This document shows positions 33,395-45,500 of a DNA stretch of 64,000 nucleotides, one piece after another. Position 1 is the stretch's first letter. Each line of letters begins with the position of its first letter. Where the stretch lies: contig CP136894.1 in the NCBI GenBank assembly GCA_034359265.1, positions 27,992,501 through 28,056,500 of the forward strand, in the 5' to 3' direction. The position numbers were made by a program, and so were the translations under genes. Below the pieces are notes generated by a model, which was given only the letters and a program-made list of their open reading frames with translations, was not told the origin of the DNA and ran no database searches. This DNA comes from Canna indica. Its lineage: Eukaryota; Streptophyta; Magnoliopsida; Zingiberales; Cannaceae.

Positions 33395-34086
33395 AAAAAG
33401 GTACAAAAATGCCCCTAATATTTTCTCACGGGTACTAAAATGCTCCTAAGATTTTTTTTGGATAAAAAATACCTCTGACGTTATGGAATTGGGTACAAAA
33501 ATGCCCCTATAGGTAAACGGCGTTAATGGAGGGATAACGGAGCTGACGTGGCTGATGATTGAGACTGATGATGTGGACATGTGGCGCCCATGAAAGTCAA
33601 GACATTTTCTCCCAAGTACTAAAATACCTTTGACGTTTTCTCACAAGTACTAAAATGTCCCTAACGTTTTCTCACGGGTACTAAAATACCCCTATCGTTT
33701 TCTTTGGAGCTAAAATTCCCTTGTGGTTATTGAAAATAGTACAAATACCTTTGTGGTTATTGAAAATGGTACAAACTAGAACTGATGGAGATGTTGACTT
33801 TACACATGGCGCACATGCAAAGAGCAACTTGCCACGCAAGCGACATGTAAGATGCAATGTAGGGGTGAGCAAAAAAATTGAAAATTTGGTTAATCAAAAA
33901 ACTGGTCCGATACCAAACCAAATCTTTCGATTAACCAATTCGATGGTTTTAGTTTCGGATTTTATTTTCTAAATTTTTGGTTTTCGATTTCGATTTTAGT
34001 TTCCGTTTCGATTTTTATGTGTCGCTTGCATGACAAATTGCTGTCTATATGTGCGTCACGTGTAAAGTCAACATCTTTGTCAACAT
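33395..34086. mobile_element. Decayed MITE cluster
   Basis: Begins with repeated ACTAAAATGCCCCTAACG-type units (33400-33760). This kind of 'tacaaaaatgcccct' sequence is common in Mutator-like plant MITEs. At 33861-34015 a second MITE piece starts GGGGTGAGCAAAAAAATTG and is followed by the continuation of the first (GTGTCGCTTGCATGACAA, which mirrors GCCACGCAAGCGACATG at 33830). Termini and target duplications are not clear. Confidence 0.4.
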
Positions 34087-34099
34087 CTAGTAGGGATAA

Positions 34100-34296
34100 T
34101 TGATCGGCATATCAGGAAGCTGAGGTCCAAGGAGATCCCCTTGGTAAAAGTTAGGTGGGATCACCACTCCGGACAAGAGGCCACTTGGGAGGTAGAGAAA
34201 GTCATCAGAGAGCGCTACCCTTCCTTGTTTGAAGAGCCGATAAGTCTTGGTAACCCCACTAAATTCGAGGACGAATTTCCCTTAAGGGGGGAAGGT
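34100..34296 (+). pseudogene. Gypsy integrase C-terminus with chromodomain
   Basis: Reads DRHIRKLRSKEIPLVKVRWD, HHSGQEATWEVEKVIRERYP and SLFEEP, a chromodomain with the W-x-H-x(n)-TWE motif (ATWE) well kept. FEDEFPLRG ends at the polypurine tract at about 34283-34293. It is the better-preserved version of the decayed domain at 22640-22780. Only this last part of pol is present. Confidence 0.8.
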
Positions 34297-36799
34297 TGTA
34301 AGACCCGAAAAATTTCCAAATATAGAATTCTATTATTGGTGCAGCGCACCGGATCGGAGGTTAGCCGGGTCGAGCCACGGGATTCGCCTCGAGTAGAAGG
34401 TATAATCCTACCCATGGAATATGAAGTTAAAATGGTTCAGTGGTTATTTCCTTTCTTGCTTATGATGTCTTATTAAGTCGAGTTCGACTTATGAGTGCGG
34501 ATAGGATCGGAGTCCGAATCGGACTCAGATCGAACCGGGTATAAGTCAAGTTAAGTCGGGGGCAAATGGGTCATTGGATGAGGGGAATAAAACCCCTCAC
34601 CCAAGCCACCCGTGAGGCTCAAAGAGGGAGCCGCACGCAGCCCATCAAGAGGGGGAAAGGGAGAGAGGAGGAGGAGATCTTGTCGGCGCCAAGTTCGCGA
34701 CGACGCGCAAGGAGATCGGAATCTCATTTCTTCAAGATTTCTTTACGATTCAATTCAATGTGAGTGGTTAGATAGAAGTTGAGGGGAGGCGGATGGCCGA
34801 CCCCATAGATTTGGAAATCGAGATTCTTCTTCGCGAGTTTTGCCGAACGAGTTGTTTTCTCTATGTTAGATTCTTAGATCATTATATATGCTGTGATTTC
34901 ATGGTTTTATACGTGTCGATTCTTGTTTTAAGGAGCTGGCTGACTCGAGGAAAAAGGGGAAAGGTCATGCCAAAATTTTCCCCAATTTCCTCGCTCGTCT
35001 TGCAACCTGCGTATCGACTTGTACTCTCTTTGTTTTTGCTTTTGGATTGACACTCGAGTGGACGTCGCAGCCGTGTCCACCACCCCTAAGGGGTTCGGCC
35101 GAGCAAGGACATTATCCTGCTCGAGTTGGCCGAGCAGTAGAAAGGGGGGAAAAGAGTTGGGCTATTTTTATTGGTTTGTCGGATCTCCTACTATATCGCC
35201 TTAACCTGCACCTTCATGGTTAAATGTTAGATGTAAATTTAAGTTTATGTTTACTGATTCTACTGATAAGAATGCATAAATTCCATCCTCTTTCCACATG
35301 AATGGTTCAGTTGAGCAAGGGTTACCTTACTCTAGCTGTGGCCGATCAAGGAAAAGGGGGAGGAAACGAATGATTTTGTGTAGTTGTTCCTATTCCTCCA
35401 TTTAACGTGTATTCATGTTCATGCTAATGTAAATCCATATTCAGGTTATGAATTGTTGGATTAGATCTATATTATCCTTTTGGAAATGTTCTTGCCAATG
35501 CTTACATGGTATATGTAGTCAAGAAAGGTTTCATTAAATTGCTCATATTATGTTTAATTATTGCCATGCTAGTGTATCATCCATATTGATTTAAAACCTC
35601 TACATTACTTACTTTCTAATTCGGTTCTTCATGACGTTTTCATCCATAATTAAATTGGTAAGTGATGTGAAAATGGTAGGTCGAGTGCCTATCCAGTCGG
35701 CGAGTTTGCTCGCTCTAGGAAGAACGGTTAGATGACTTGTAGTATCATTTAACTTAGATATAGGACACATACACTAGGCGTTTCAAATAAGGAAACAAGA
35801 AGACCCTAAGGTAGGGGTCGGACATGGGCAATTTCCGGAATGCAAAACACAACATTATGGCACAGCCGGTTTGGGTTGTGGTTGATGGTCTATTGAGAAG
35901 TGTCACTAGCCGAATGGCAAGCACACGACTCAGTGGTTCATAGGGTCTTGAGATTGCACCAGCGGGCCTGCTAGGTGTTAGACCCGGGTGGTGAAGGATC
36001 TTGAGATTTCGTCAGTAGGCCATGCTGACGGTAGATCCGAGTGGGTTGGGACTAGCTATCCCTAACTCGGAGGATCACTGAAACTAGTGGCCATCCTAGT
36101 TGACGGATCTGAAGTGTAAAATTCTCTAAATGAGGAGCCCATAGGGGCTGATTTGAGTAGGCCGACCGGCCGAGTCAAGTAGAGGAAGGATTGTACCTTC
36201 CATATATATTGTAGGCCTTTATTGGTCGAATTTGCATCATGGAAATAGGCCTGAGAGGCCGGTTCATCCACTCATCCATTTTGGCACACTGATTATTTAT
36301 GGAATGTGATTTGATAACTTCCTTATATATGTGATTGCCGAGGTTTTAAGTGGAGGTTCGAAAGAACCGCTCACTGAGTTCCTCGTGAACTCATGGTTTT
36401 CCCTTCTTGTTATTTTGCAGAGCCCGACCAGTGAGGTACGGCTTGGTGGCATGGCGCGCAGCAGAGTAGGCGTGGACACAGATCTAATAGCTAGCAGGAT
36501 TTAGTCGTAGTTGTGTCTGTTAGTGTCTGATGTATGCACCGGGTTTCTTCTGTTAAAACTTGAATGTTTATTTGGATAAACTTTCGGTTGTTTTATTTGA
36601 AACTTATGGTATTTTAAAAACTTGGTGTTATCAAACTGGTTTGAACTTTTAATAAAAGTTATTATCGTTGGTTTTGGTCGATACTTGATGTGTCCTGTTT
36701 ATGTGTTCTTTTGAGAATTGTTAGTCAGTGAATATGGTAGGCTTCGGGTACTGACTCGTACCCTGGCCGATCATGCGTACCCTGAGTTGGGGCGTGACA
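34297..36799 (+). repeat. Gypsy 3' LTR, 2503 bp
   Basis: Begins TGTAAGACCCG after AAGGGGGGAAGGT and ends GGGGCGTGACA. It keeps the same landmarks as the other gypsy LTRs, including GCGCACCGGAT and the terminal TGGGGCGTGACA. Confidence 0.85.
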
Positions 36800-37083
36800 A
36801 AAAGACACATTAATTAGATCAATCAATAATAAGGAATACAAAGTATTATTTGAATAATGAGTAATTTTGCAAATATGCAGTTATTTGTTCTTTGCATAAT
36901 CATTTCAAAAGGGGGAAATAATAGTAACATTACACACACATTTAATTTAAATATATACACTATAAATTTCATGACAAATCAATGAAATCGGAATAAATCG
37001 TGGATCGCACAAAAAGGTTTCAAACTCTGAAAGTAATTATTTAAGATTGTTAGCCAATAAAACCCCAAAAAAATGTACTCAAA

Positions 37084-37660
37084 CTAAAAGCATGAATTAT
37101 AATTCATCAAAATTACTTTCAAATGAAGAAGACATAAAGTAAAAAAATAAGAAAAACACATATAACATGGATTTGCAGTAGCGCCTCTACTATCATCCAT
37201 CAATAAACAGTTGTGTTCCAAAGCAAGAGATCCAATTGTCGAAGACGAAGAGCCTTCACCTACATTAGATTTTTTTCTTCGCACTGCCATATAAATATGA
37301 TGCATTGTCCGCCTTCGCCAAGCGTCACAAAAGATAAATTTTTTCGTAGATGGTAGCTGATTGACATTACCATCGATGTTAACAATTGAGCGGGAAAAAA
37401 CATGGACATAGTAATTTTAGCTTAAGTTCAACACGGGAGACATCGACATTATTTGTGTTTGATAATCGTTCATTAGGAGTTGTAGGCGAAGCACATGGAA
37501 AATAAAAATGACCATTTTGGGGAAATGCACAATTGTCATCTATAAATTTGCTTTCTTGTTTTTTGTCCTGAAAAATATGTTCCATTTTCCTCAATTTTTT
37601 TTGCCTGACCAAACGGATGGTATCAGATGTGACCTTTGACCTCATCCCTTTTTAAGATAG
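37084..37660 (-). pseudogene. Hypothetical coding segments, possibly 5' exons of the Helitron
   Basis: Two minus-strand segments look coding. The first (37645 to 37379) begins VTSDTIRLVRQKKLRKMEHI, basic and then serine/asparagine-rich. The second (37370 to 37150) reads FIFCDAWRRRTMHHIYMAVR followed by a serine stretch and LALEHNCLLMDDSRG. Helitron proteins often have such basic, low-complexity N-terminal exons, and the strand agrees with the helicase at 29007-31830, but I do not recognise a diagnostic domain. The gypsy fragment between them would then be a nested insertion. Confidence 0.35.
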
Positions 37661-39717
37661 ATGTGGTCTTATTCCCTATGAATGCTCTTTCATAATAGAT
37701 TTTTCGTCGTGCTCTATTATCACGTCAGCATTGGGATGATCAAACTAACATATGACATAAATAGAAGGGAGCTCGCACACCATGATAGCCCTATGCATTG
37801 CGAACTAAAATCGCCTGCCAATCTTTTTCTCTTTCAATATACTTTCAAATTTAGCAAGAGTTCGTCTTTTCATAATAACATTCAGAAATATATGTATTGA
37901 CGATGCATATACAATAAAATAATAAAATATATGTATTGAGAAACGAAATATTATCTAAAGCAATAAAACATTGAAATAAATGAACATCTTTTTCAAAAAA
38001 GAAAGAATAGTCTGCAACCAATATCATCTAAATACAACATGAGATAAATATTACCAAAGGACTAAATACGTCCAAAGAAAAGATGACATAGAAGCAAAAA
38101 AACCTAATGCAAAGTAAGAAGATCCCACACACAATTCGTCTAAAGAATTTCAATATTTAAATAAGAACATTCGTAATATATTAAAGATTTATAAAAAAAA
38201 TAATAGTAATAATAAAAACAATAAGCCACAAAGCCTATTAAAATAGTATCACAATGCATTAATATAAATCCAAACCTAAGCTTGTACACTTTAGAAAACC
38301 CAACCCAACCATGCGCGTAGATGAAGCACTTCAATGATGAAAAGAATAAAGATAGAATCATCAAAAGAAAATCCTTATGTGACCGGCAATGACAACACAT
38401 TTCATCAAAATGAAAGAATTGCATTTCTCAAAACTCTACGTTCAATAACATATCGTCCTCATCCACACATTTAAACTAAATGAGAAACAAATAGTAAGAA
38501 CACGACAATATCAATCATTAACCATCATCTCAACCAAGGCAAATATGCAAAATGGTCATATTTTACTTTATAAAATCCAGTTTCAGTAGTACTAAACACT
38601 GTGTTTAACTTCCAATGTTGTCATCATTTGGAGAATAACTATATGAAAATATACCCTAAAAAACTGATACAGACGACATAGAAATATATTATCAACACAT
38701 CATAAAACTTTAAAAATAATTCGCATAAAAAAATGCACAACGCACAATGAAATGAATATCATCAATCCATGGGAACGATGACCAATGAGCACACTCAGAA
38801 TGCCCATCGAATTTAAACGCACCTGGTAATAAGCTAACAAAGTTAGCAAACTCATCATCCAAACTACAACACAATAATTTTCAACAAAATTGCTCTAAGA
38901 AAATAGTCTTTGTACTTTGCACACCCAATTTGCAAATTGTCATGCGAAAGAATGACCATAGTGTTGCGGATTGGATGTAGTCATAACATCACCATTAGAA
39001 AAAATAAAATATTTTGTATATCCAGAGAAATCAGATAAAGAACAACAAACAAATAATCCCAAAAAATATATAACACAAATATGTCAAAGAATCATTCAAA
39101 TTTTTGCACACATATATCAACTAAAGAAGTATTTAAGAGTCAAAAGAGATAAATTCATGTGAAAATATAAGGAAAATAATATACAAAATTCACTATAAAA
39201 TAATGCCAACACACTAAAATAAAAATAAAATTTGCAACATAAGGTAAATTCAAATTAGAAGATTTTATAAAGTACATAAAAAGCTAAAACAAATTAAAAT
39301 TGTATAAAAATAAATATTAGAAAACAATATCATATAATCCATAAAAGAAAAAATGAAACAGGAGAAGAGTTATTTTTTCAAAAATTACAAAATACATATT
39401 GAAAAAATGGAACCATATTCAATAGGAACATTGTCTCAAACTTAGAAATGATGTGTTTACTCAAGAAAGAATTCAAAATTCTTTTAGAAACAAAAAAACA
39501 TTAGCATAAACAAAAAAAGAAAAATAAAGAAAATACAATAAGATTATACATGGAATATCAAGTACATCTTTAAAAAGTTGAAGAGGCTACAAAAAAAATA
39601 ATAGCATAATATTAAGTAGTAATAAATAATTAAAACTATTCAAGCTTCAAAAAAAGTATATATTTGATAAAATAAGAGCAAAAGCGCAACCCAAACTAAA
39701 ATCCTAAAAACAACATG
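37661..39717. other. AT-rich, gene-free stretch
   Basis: About 70 per cent A+T by eye. Short open frames on both strands have no recognisable content. Confidence 0.4.
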
Positions 39718-39827
39718 CATTATATAATATTTTTAATTTCCTTTGATTTCGCTTCATCCTTTAGGCACACTTCTAATACATTAAAGGATGAAGCGAAATC
39801 AAAGAAAATTAAAAATATTATATAATG
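39718..39827. repeat. Near-perfect hairpin, 46-bp arms
   Basis: The left arm 39718-39763 and the right arm 39782-39827 are inverted copies with one mismatch. The loop is about 18 bases. The arms contain the unit TTTCGCTTCATCCTTTA. No target duplication was found. Confidence 0.9.
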
Positions 39828-41403
39828 TATTTGCACTAAGGGGGAAAAATCGAAACATGTAAAATTTAAAAATTATATAAGGCGCAAAAAAACCCAAAAG
39901 AAGATAGAATTTAAAGCGCATAAGTAATAATAACCAATGACCCCAAGAGACTGATTGGTAAAAAATAAAAATATACCATAAAATAATGAGAAACAATTGT
40001 TTTAAATAAGCATATATTATAAAGTAGATTAAATGCTAAAAGAATCACATGAAAAAGAATATTTGGAGACAATAATATATTCCATAAAGTTATATTGAAA
40101 TTAAAAAGTGAAAAACAATTTTACAAAAAAAATATAGGTGAAAAAATTAAATCATACTCGAAGTGAACAGTAAAGTGTGATTGTAAATTTTGGCGTGCCA
40201 AAGTTTGCATCCGTCAAATTTTTTGTTGTGAAGAAGAAGATACACAAATAATATATTTTTCTCCTTACATATATGCTTTATTGGAGTTTTTAAATTTTGA
40301 CTGTTTATGATGATACACAAAATTTTGACAATAAATTTTGACTACATGAAATCATATTTTTTACTTTAGATTCATTTACATAGAAATCATTCATTACATC
40401 TCTACTCCTTAAGAATTGAAAAAGTTAAAAAGCCAAGCATCCATTGCATACTTGCATCTAGTTGCTTTCTCTATGGGAAATTAGAAAAAAACCACTCGTT
40501 TACATAGAAATCATCCATTACATCTCTCTCCTTAAGAATTGAAAAAGTCAAAAAGCAAAGCATCTATTGCATTTGTTTTCTTCTTCTTCACAACAATAAA
40601 TTGGAAAAAAATTAGAAAAAAAGCCACTCGACGGCTTGGCATTCACTACCTAGTTTTCTTCAACAATAAATATAGATATAATGTCTTCCTAATAAAAAAC
40701 CAAGCAATGACTCGTGCTACTCCTCTTCTTCCTCATGTTCGCACAACCACTTCAACGGGATGAAAATCCCGCATCAGACAAAAAAAATAGAAACATCACA
40801 AAGAAGCACTCGGCCTCTTCTGCATCACGATGAGACGACATGCAAAGTAGAAAGAAACATCACAACGGCGGAAGTAAAAAATAAGAAAAGAGCTTGGAAA
40901 GAAACATCAACAATGGCGAAGTAGCTTATGGACGACAACTTGATGAAGTCGAATAGAGAAAGCATAACCGACGGCACATCACTAAGTTTATAGAAGCATT
41001 TGACATAAGAAGAGAAAACACATCGTGCATAGAAGTCTATAATCAAAATGCCGATCTCCACCTCTTCATCGCCGAGGCAGCCGAACGCATAAGAGCAGAG
41101 GAAAAAAAGGAAAGTAAAAGTTTGCAGGGAAAAAAGAAGAGAAGTAAAAGCTTGCATCTACCAAAGAAAAAAATGAGATTAAGACTTATACGATGAAATA
41201 TATCATAAGACGAGTATTATCTTATGAAGTCTTATATAATAATGTACCAAATGTATTAATCTTTATCGTATCATGTAATTGTATTATTATATTTTATCGT
41301 AAACAATGCACCATTTGGGGGTATTGATGTATAATTTTATAGGAGGCATTAGCTAGGTTTGATAAAAAATTATGGATACATTATATTATTGGTATACACA
41401 TAT
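39828..41403. other. Gene-free stretch with a local tandem duplication
   Basis: At about 40376-40625 a unit of some 122-124 bp starting TTACATAGAAATCAT is repeated twice with a few changes. The rest (including open frames at 40539-40763 and, minus strand, 40825-41157) shows no recognisable protein. Confidence 0.5.
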
Positions 41404-41891
41404 TAGGTGTGGAAATAGGCTGGCCTGTCCTGGCATGTTTTAAAAAAAAATTAAGTTAAAGTTTTGAAATAGACATATTTTTCTTATCAGGCCAGGCTCA
41501 GGCTCAATTTAAAACTTATTGAGCATGACAGGCCGACCTGAGCCTGTTAAGATGGTGTATATATAAATATAATATAAATATAATAATATTATTTTATTAC
41601 ATATTTATATTAAAATTATTTTAGTGTAATAATTAATATTATTTTAATTTAATAAAACACAGACCATATGCCATAGGTCATCGGATTTTATATTAGAAGT
41701 AAGTTTTATAAATAAATTTTATATTAAAAGCATACTTTATAAACAAGCCACAGGCCATGCTAGGACAATAAATAGGTCAGACTCAAATCAAAATTTAAGC
41801 TTATAATAAGTCACAGGTTAGGCTCGGACTAATTTTTTATCATATAGATCTAGTCTGTTAATAACAAAAATCTGACCTATTTCTACCCCTA
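41404..41891. mobile_element. hAT-type MITE, 488 bp
   Basis: Ends TTAGGTGTGGAAATAGG and CCTATTTCTACCCCTA are inverted repeats. Flanks TACACATA and TACACAAT suggest a decayed 8-bp duplication. Contains CAGGCC/GGCCTG-rich subterminal parts. Non-coding. Confidence 0.7.
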
Positions 41892-41977
41892 TACACAATG
41901 CACCAAACATCATACTCGTGCTTATTTTATTACGCTTCATAATAACATGCCTCAATGAGTCATGTTATGATCGTACC

Positions 41978-42326
41978 TAGGGGTGTAAGTGAGTCGAACA
42001 GCTTGTGAGCTACTCGAGATCGACTCGAGCGGCTCGCGAGCCTAGTCGAGCTTCATATATTTATATATAATTATATAAATATTAATATTTCATATGGAGT
42101 TGAGCATAAATTCGAGTCGAGTCGAACCGAGCTTAATCGAGCTTGAACGAGCTCGGTCAAGCTTGAGAAAAATAAACGAGCCTAAACGAGCTTAAACGAG
42201 CCGAGCTCGAGCCGATCTCGAGCCTGGATATTGAAGCTCGATCTAGCTCGAGTTCGAGCTCAAGCTCGACATTTCTTAAACGAGCAAAGTTTGAGCACAA
42301 ACAAACTCGACTCGATTACACCCCTA
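41978..42326. mobile_element. hAT-type MITE, 349 bp, about 240 bp upstream of the S28 gene
   Basis: Ends TAGGGGTGTAAGTGAGTCG and CGATTACACCCCTA are inverted repeats. The interior is filled with GAGCTCGAGC/CGAGCTTGAGC-like palindromic units. Flanks ATCGTACC (41970-41977) and GCCGTACC (42327-42334) agree at 6 of 8 positions. Confidence 0.8.
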
Positions 42327-42355
42327 GCCGTACCGGGGCTAATACACAGTGCCCA

Positions 42356-42535
42356 GTGAATTGAGTCGATTCAATTGCCCGTCATCGCCACATGGCCCAC
42401 GTCCTCCTGTTTATTTGTTGCTTTGTTTGGGCATCTGAGCGAGCGCCTGTTCCCCTCCCCTGTAATATCATCGAACACTACAGGGACGATGGAATAGCCC
42501 GTGAATTGATTCGATTCAATAGCCCGTCATCGCCA
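42356..42535 (+). repeat. 35-bp direct repeat upstream of the S28 start
   Basis: 42356-42390 and 42501-42535 share GTGAATTGA, TCGATTCAAT and GCCCGTCATCGCCA with two mismatches. They lie 29-208 bases before the ATG. They may be a local duplication of promoter or leader sequence. Confidence 0.8.
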
Positions 42536-42563
42536 ATTTTTCCAGGAAAACCCTTCCAAACGC

Positions 42564-45500
42564 ATGGCGACTCTCTCCAATTTCTCTTCCTTCCTACTCA
42601 TCTTCCTATGTTTTTCGTTGCTCTGGACGGTGGAGTCTCGGGATTTCGTCGTCAACCAGCTGCGGGGCAGCAACTACTACCTCACCAAAGAGGAGCACTG
42701 GTTTAATCAGACACTCGATCACTTCTCCCCCACGGTAATCTTCTTTTGGCTTGGATTCGTCTCCAATAATCTTTTACTACTGTGTCGTTCTAAAGAGAGG
42801 ATCCTAGATGGTTATGCTTATTGGACACGAATAGGAAGATCCATTTTAAAAGGGTTCTTCCACTACTGTATATCTACTATTTTGTTTCGATCGATTTACA
42901 AAATTTATTTGACCGAACCATGCAGGACCATCGGAAATTTGGGCAGCGATTTTATGAATTTCTCGATTATTACCAAGCACCTAAGGGTCCAATATTTCTC
43001 AAGATATGTGGTGAATCTGCATGCAACGGGATTGTTAATGATTATTTATCCGTAAGTATGATGCTTCCTGCTATTGATGGTCTCATAGACAGTTCTTCCA
43101 TTGTTGTTCTGGTAAAAGAAATGTCCTTGCTAATTGGTATTCTTGGCTTTTGATGTATTCGATGTTGACCGGAGGCAAATAACTAATCAAACTATTGATG
43201 TCAATTTGATCCTTTAAATGTTAATTACTTCTGGAGTTTGTTTTGAGCTTCTCATGTAAAATGATGCTTCATCTTGGTTCTAAAGTTTCAGCATTTGCGT
43301 AGACAAAAAGATTATTACTGCCACAGTGCCACTTATGCAATAGTGTATCTTGCTGGTTAGATGATTATTAAGTGGGACCAATATGCAACCAATGTTTGAA
43401 AGGTCTTGACACAAACCAAAAAGATAAAGAAAGGAGAAGATGAAGTAGGAAAGAAAATAATTGAAAATAAATAAAATATAGTCAACTACATTGCTCCATT
43501 ACCTGTAATTAATAAATTAATATATCATCAATTGTTTTAATTGAAGTAACAAAAAAAGAGATTTTGCCATGAAACAGCCCTAGGTACACTGAGACTTCAA
43601 ACCATGTATCCAATACCTTATTGTCCATGCTTCATCATAAGTGGAGGGTCAGCAAAAGATATTGTATGTTTTAAAAGATCAATGTTTTAGATCACTTTTG
43701 TAGCGATCTATGTCTTGTTAGTTTTTTATGTAGACATGTATAGTAGAGTTGGATATCAATTTTGCATAAACCTGGAATGGTATTTACCTTTTCTTTTTTT
43801 TTGCTGCAAAATGTAGGTACTAGCGAAGAAGTTCAGTGCCGCCATAGTTTCTCCTGAGCATAGGTACTATGGAAAGAGCTCCCCTTTCAAGGAACTGAAT
43901 ACAAAAAACCTTAGATTTCTATCTTCGAAACAAGCTTTGTTTGATCTGGCTGTTTTTCGCCAGTACTATCAGGTATGTACTACTCTTTATTTTTATTTTT
44001 TAAAACTTAGTATTTTTGACTTTCATTCAAGCAGTTATTGGTTGATCCAACTTGTATTGGTAATGCACAACCAATGAATTGAAAAGAACTTCTGAGATAG
44101 TGTTTCAAGGAGAATAGTTAGGTTTTATTCAATATCCAATTATATGTGAATTAAGGTTCTCCTTTTGTCATGACACTGTGACCTAAATAATTAATTCTTG
44201 AGTAAAGGAACCAACCACTTTGCTTGCAGGGATGACCTTCCCAAGACAATGCAATGGTTGGAGGCTCACCTATATGGTTGTCCTAATGTGTTCCTTTTCA
44301 GTGCGAAGCTTGTGAGTTAGGCAAACAACATCGTGAGTCTTTTCCTCAAAGCTCGCACCATTGTAATGAGTCCTTGTTCAGCCAAGTTTATTCTAACATT
44401 AGGGGTCCGAGTCTTGTCACCCGTCGTTTCGGATACAAATATTTTGTTGACCACACACGCATGACAAGGGTCTATCTCATGAAGTGTCGGTTTGAGGTGT
44501 TTCATACTTTCATGTATTCTAAAATTTGTATTTTGAAATAAAGAATCAATTTGATGTCTCTGTCAGTACACAAAGATCAAAACTATGTACTAATAATGCT
44601 CGAGAATATCTTCACTTGAACTTCGTTAACTTTTGTGCTTCCCGTGGTATCATTTATGAGACATCTTGCTCTTACACATCTCGGCAAAATGGCAAAATGG
44701 GGTGGCTGAACGCAAAAATCGTCTATCTTCTGGATATGGCTAGGCTTATATGGCTAGAAGCCTAGAACATTGGTGTTTCACATGAATGTGCCTCAGTATC
44801 TTGGAGGATGCCATTCTCAGTGCTACCCATGGTTTAAAATACCGGTACCGATCTCGATCGGTGACCGGTAACGGTATATACTCGTACCGTACCATACTAA
44901 CACACGGTACGGTATGAAAAGGCATACTAGCCGGGTTTTTTTTTTTTGTTGCTGCTAAAAATAACTCAAATAACACATAATTAATCAAGAAATACTTAAA
45001 TTTAAGATGAATCAAGAAATAATTGATCAAGAAGTATTGTATTAGGGTTTTTCACAGTACTGTATTAGGGGCAACGCCCCCGCCAAGGGTGTGGGGGCGG
45101 AGCCCCCGGAGATGTTTTGGACCCTTTGTGTTGTGGGCCTGTGTCGCCTTATATAAACTCCAATGTAATGATTCTCTTGTATCTATGAAAAACCCTAATA
45201 CAATATCAAACAGTACCCAACGGCTTTTTTTAAGAGCCGTTGGATCATACCAGCAAATACCGCCCGGTATTTGCTAAATACCGGAGCATACCGGGCGGTA
45301 TTTATCGGTATACCGATATTTTTAAAAACCCGGTATTTTGCTACAGTGCACAAGGTCATACTGGGCGGTATAGCCCGGTATGATAGCAAATACCGCCCGG
45401 TATTTGATAAATACCGGGTATACCGGGCGGTATTTATCGAGATACCCGGTATACCGGGCGGTATTTATCGAGATACCCGGTATTCTCCCATACCGGGTAT

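Larger units (their letters stand above)
34087..36799 (+). mobile_element. 3' end of a second gypsy chromovirus
   Basis: The plus strand holds the end of pol and a complete 3' LTR. Its sequence is similar to, but clearly diverged from, the minus-strand gypsy at 21331-28916, so it is a separate copy or subfamily. It is 5'-truncated at about 34087. Confidence 0.85.

Noticed and set aside
40825..41157. 110-codon minus-strand frame with hydrophobic stretches
   Set aside because: Phe/Leu-rich translation of an AT-rich region, no start context or related sequence recognised.
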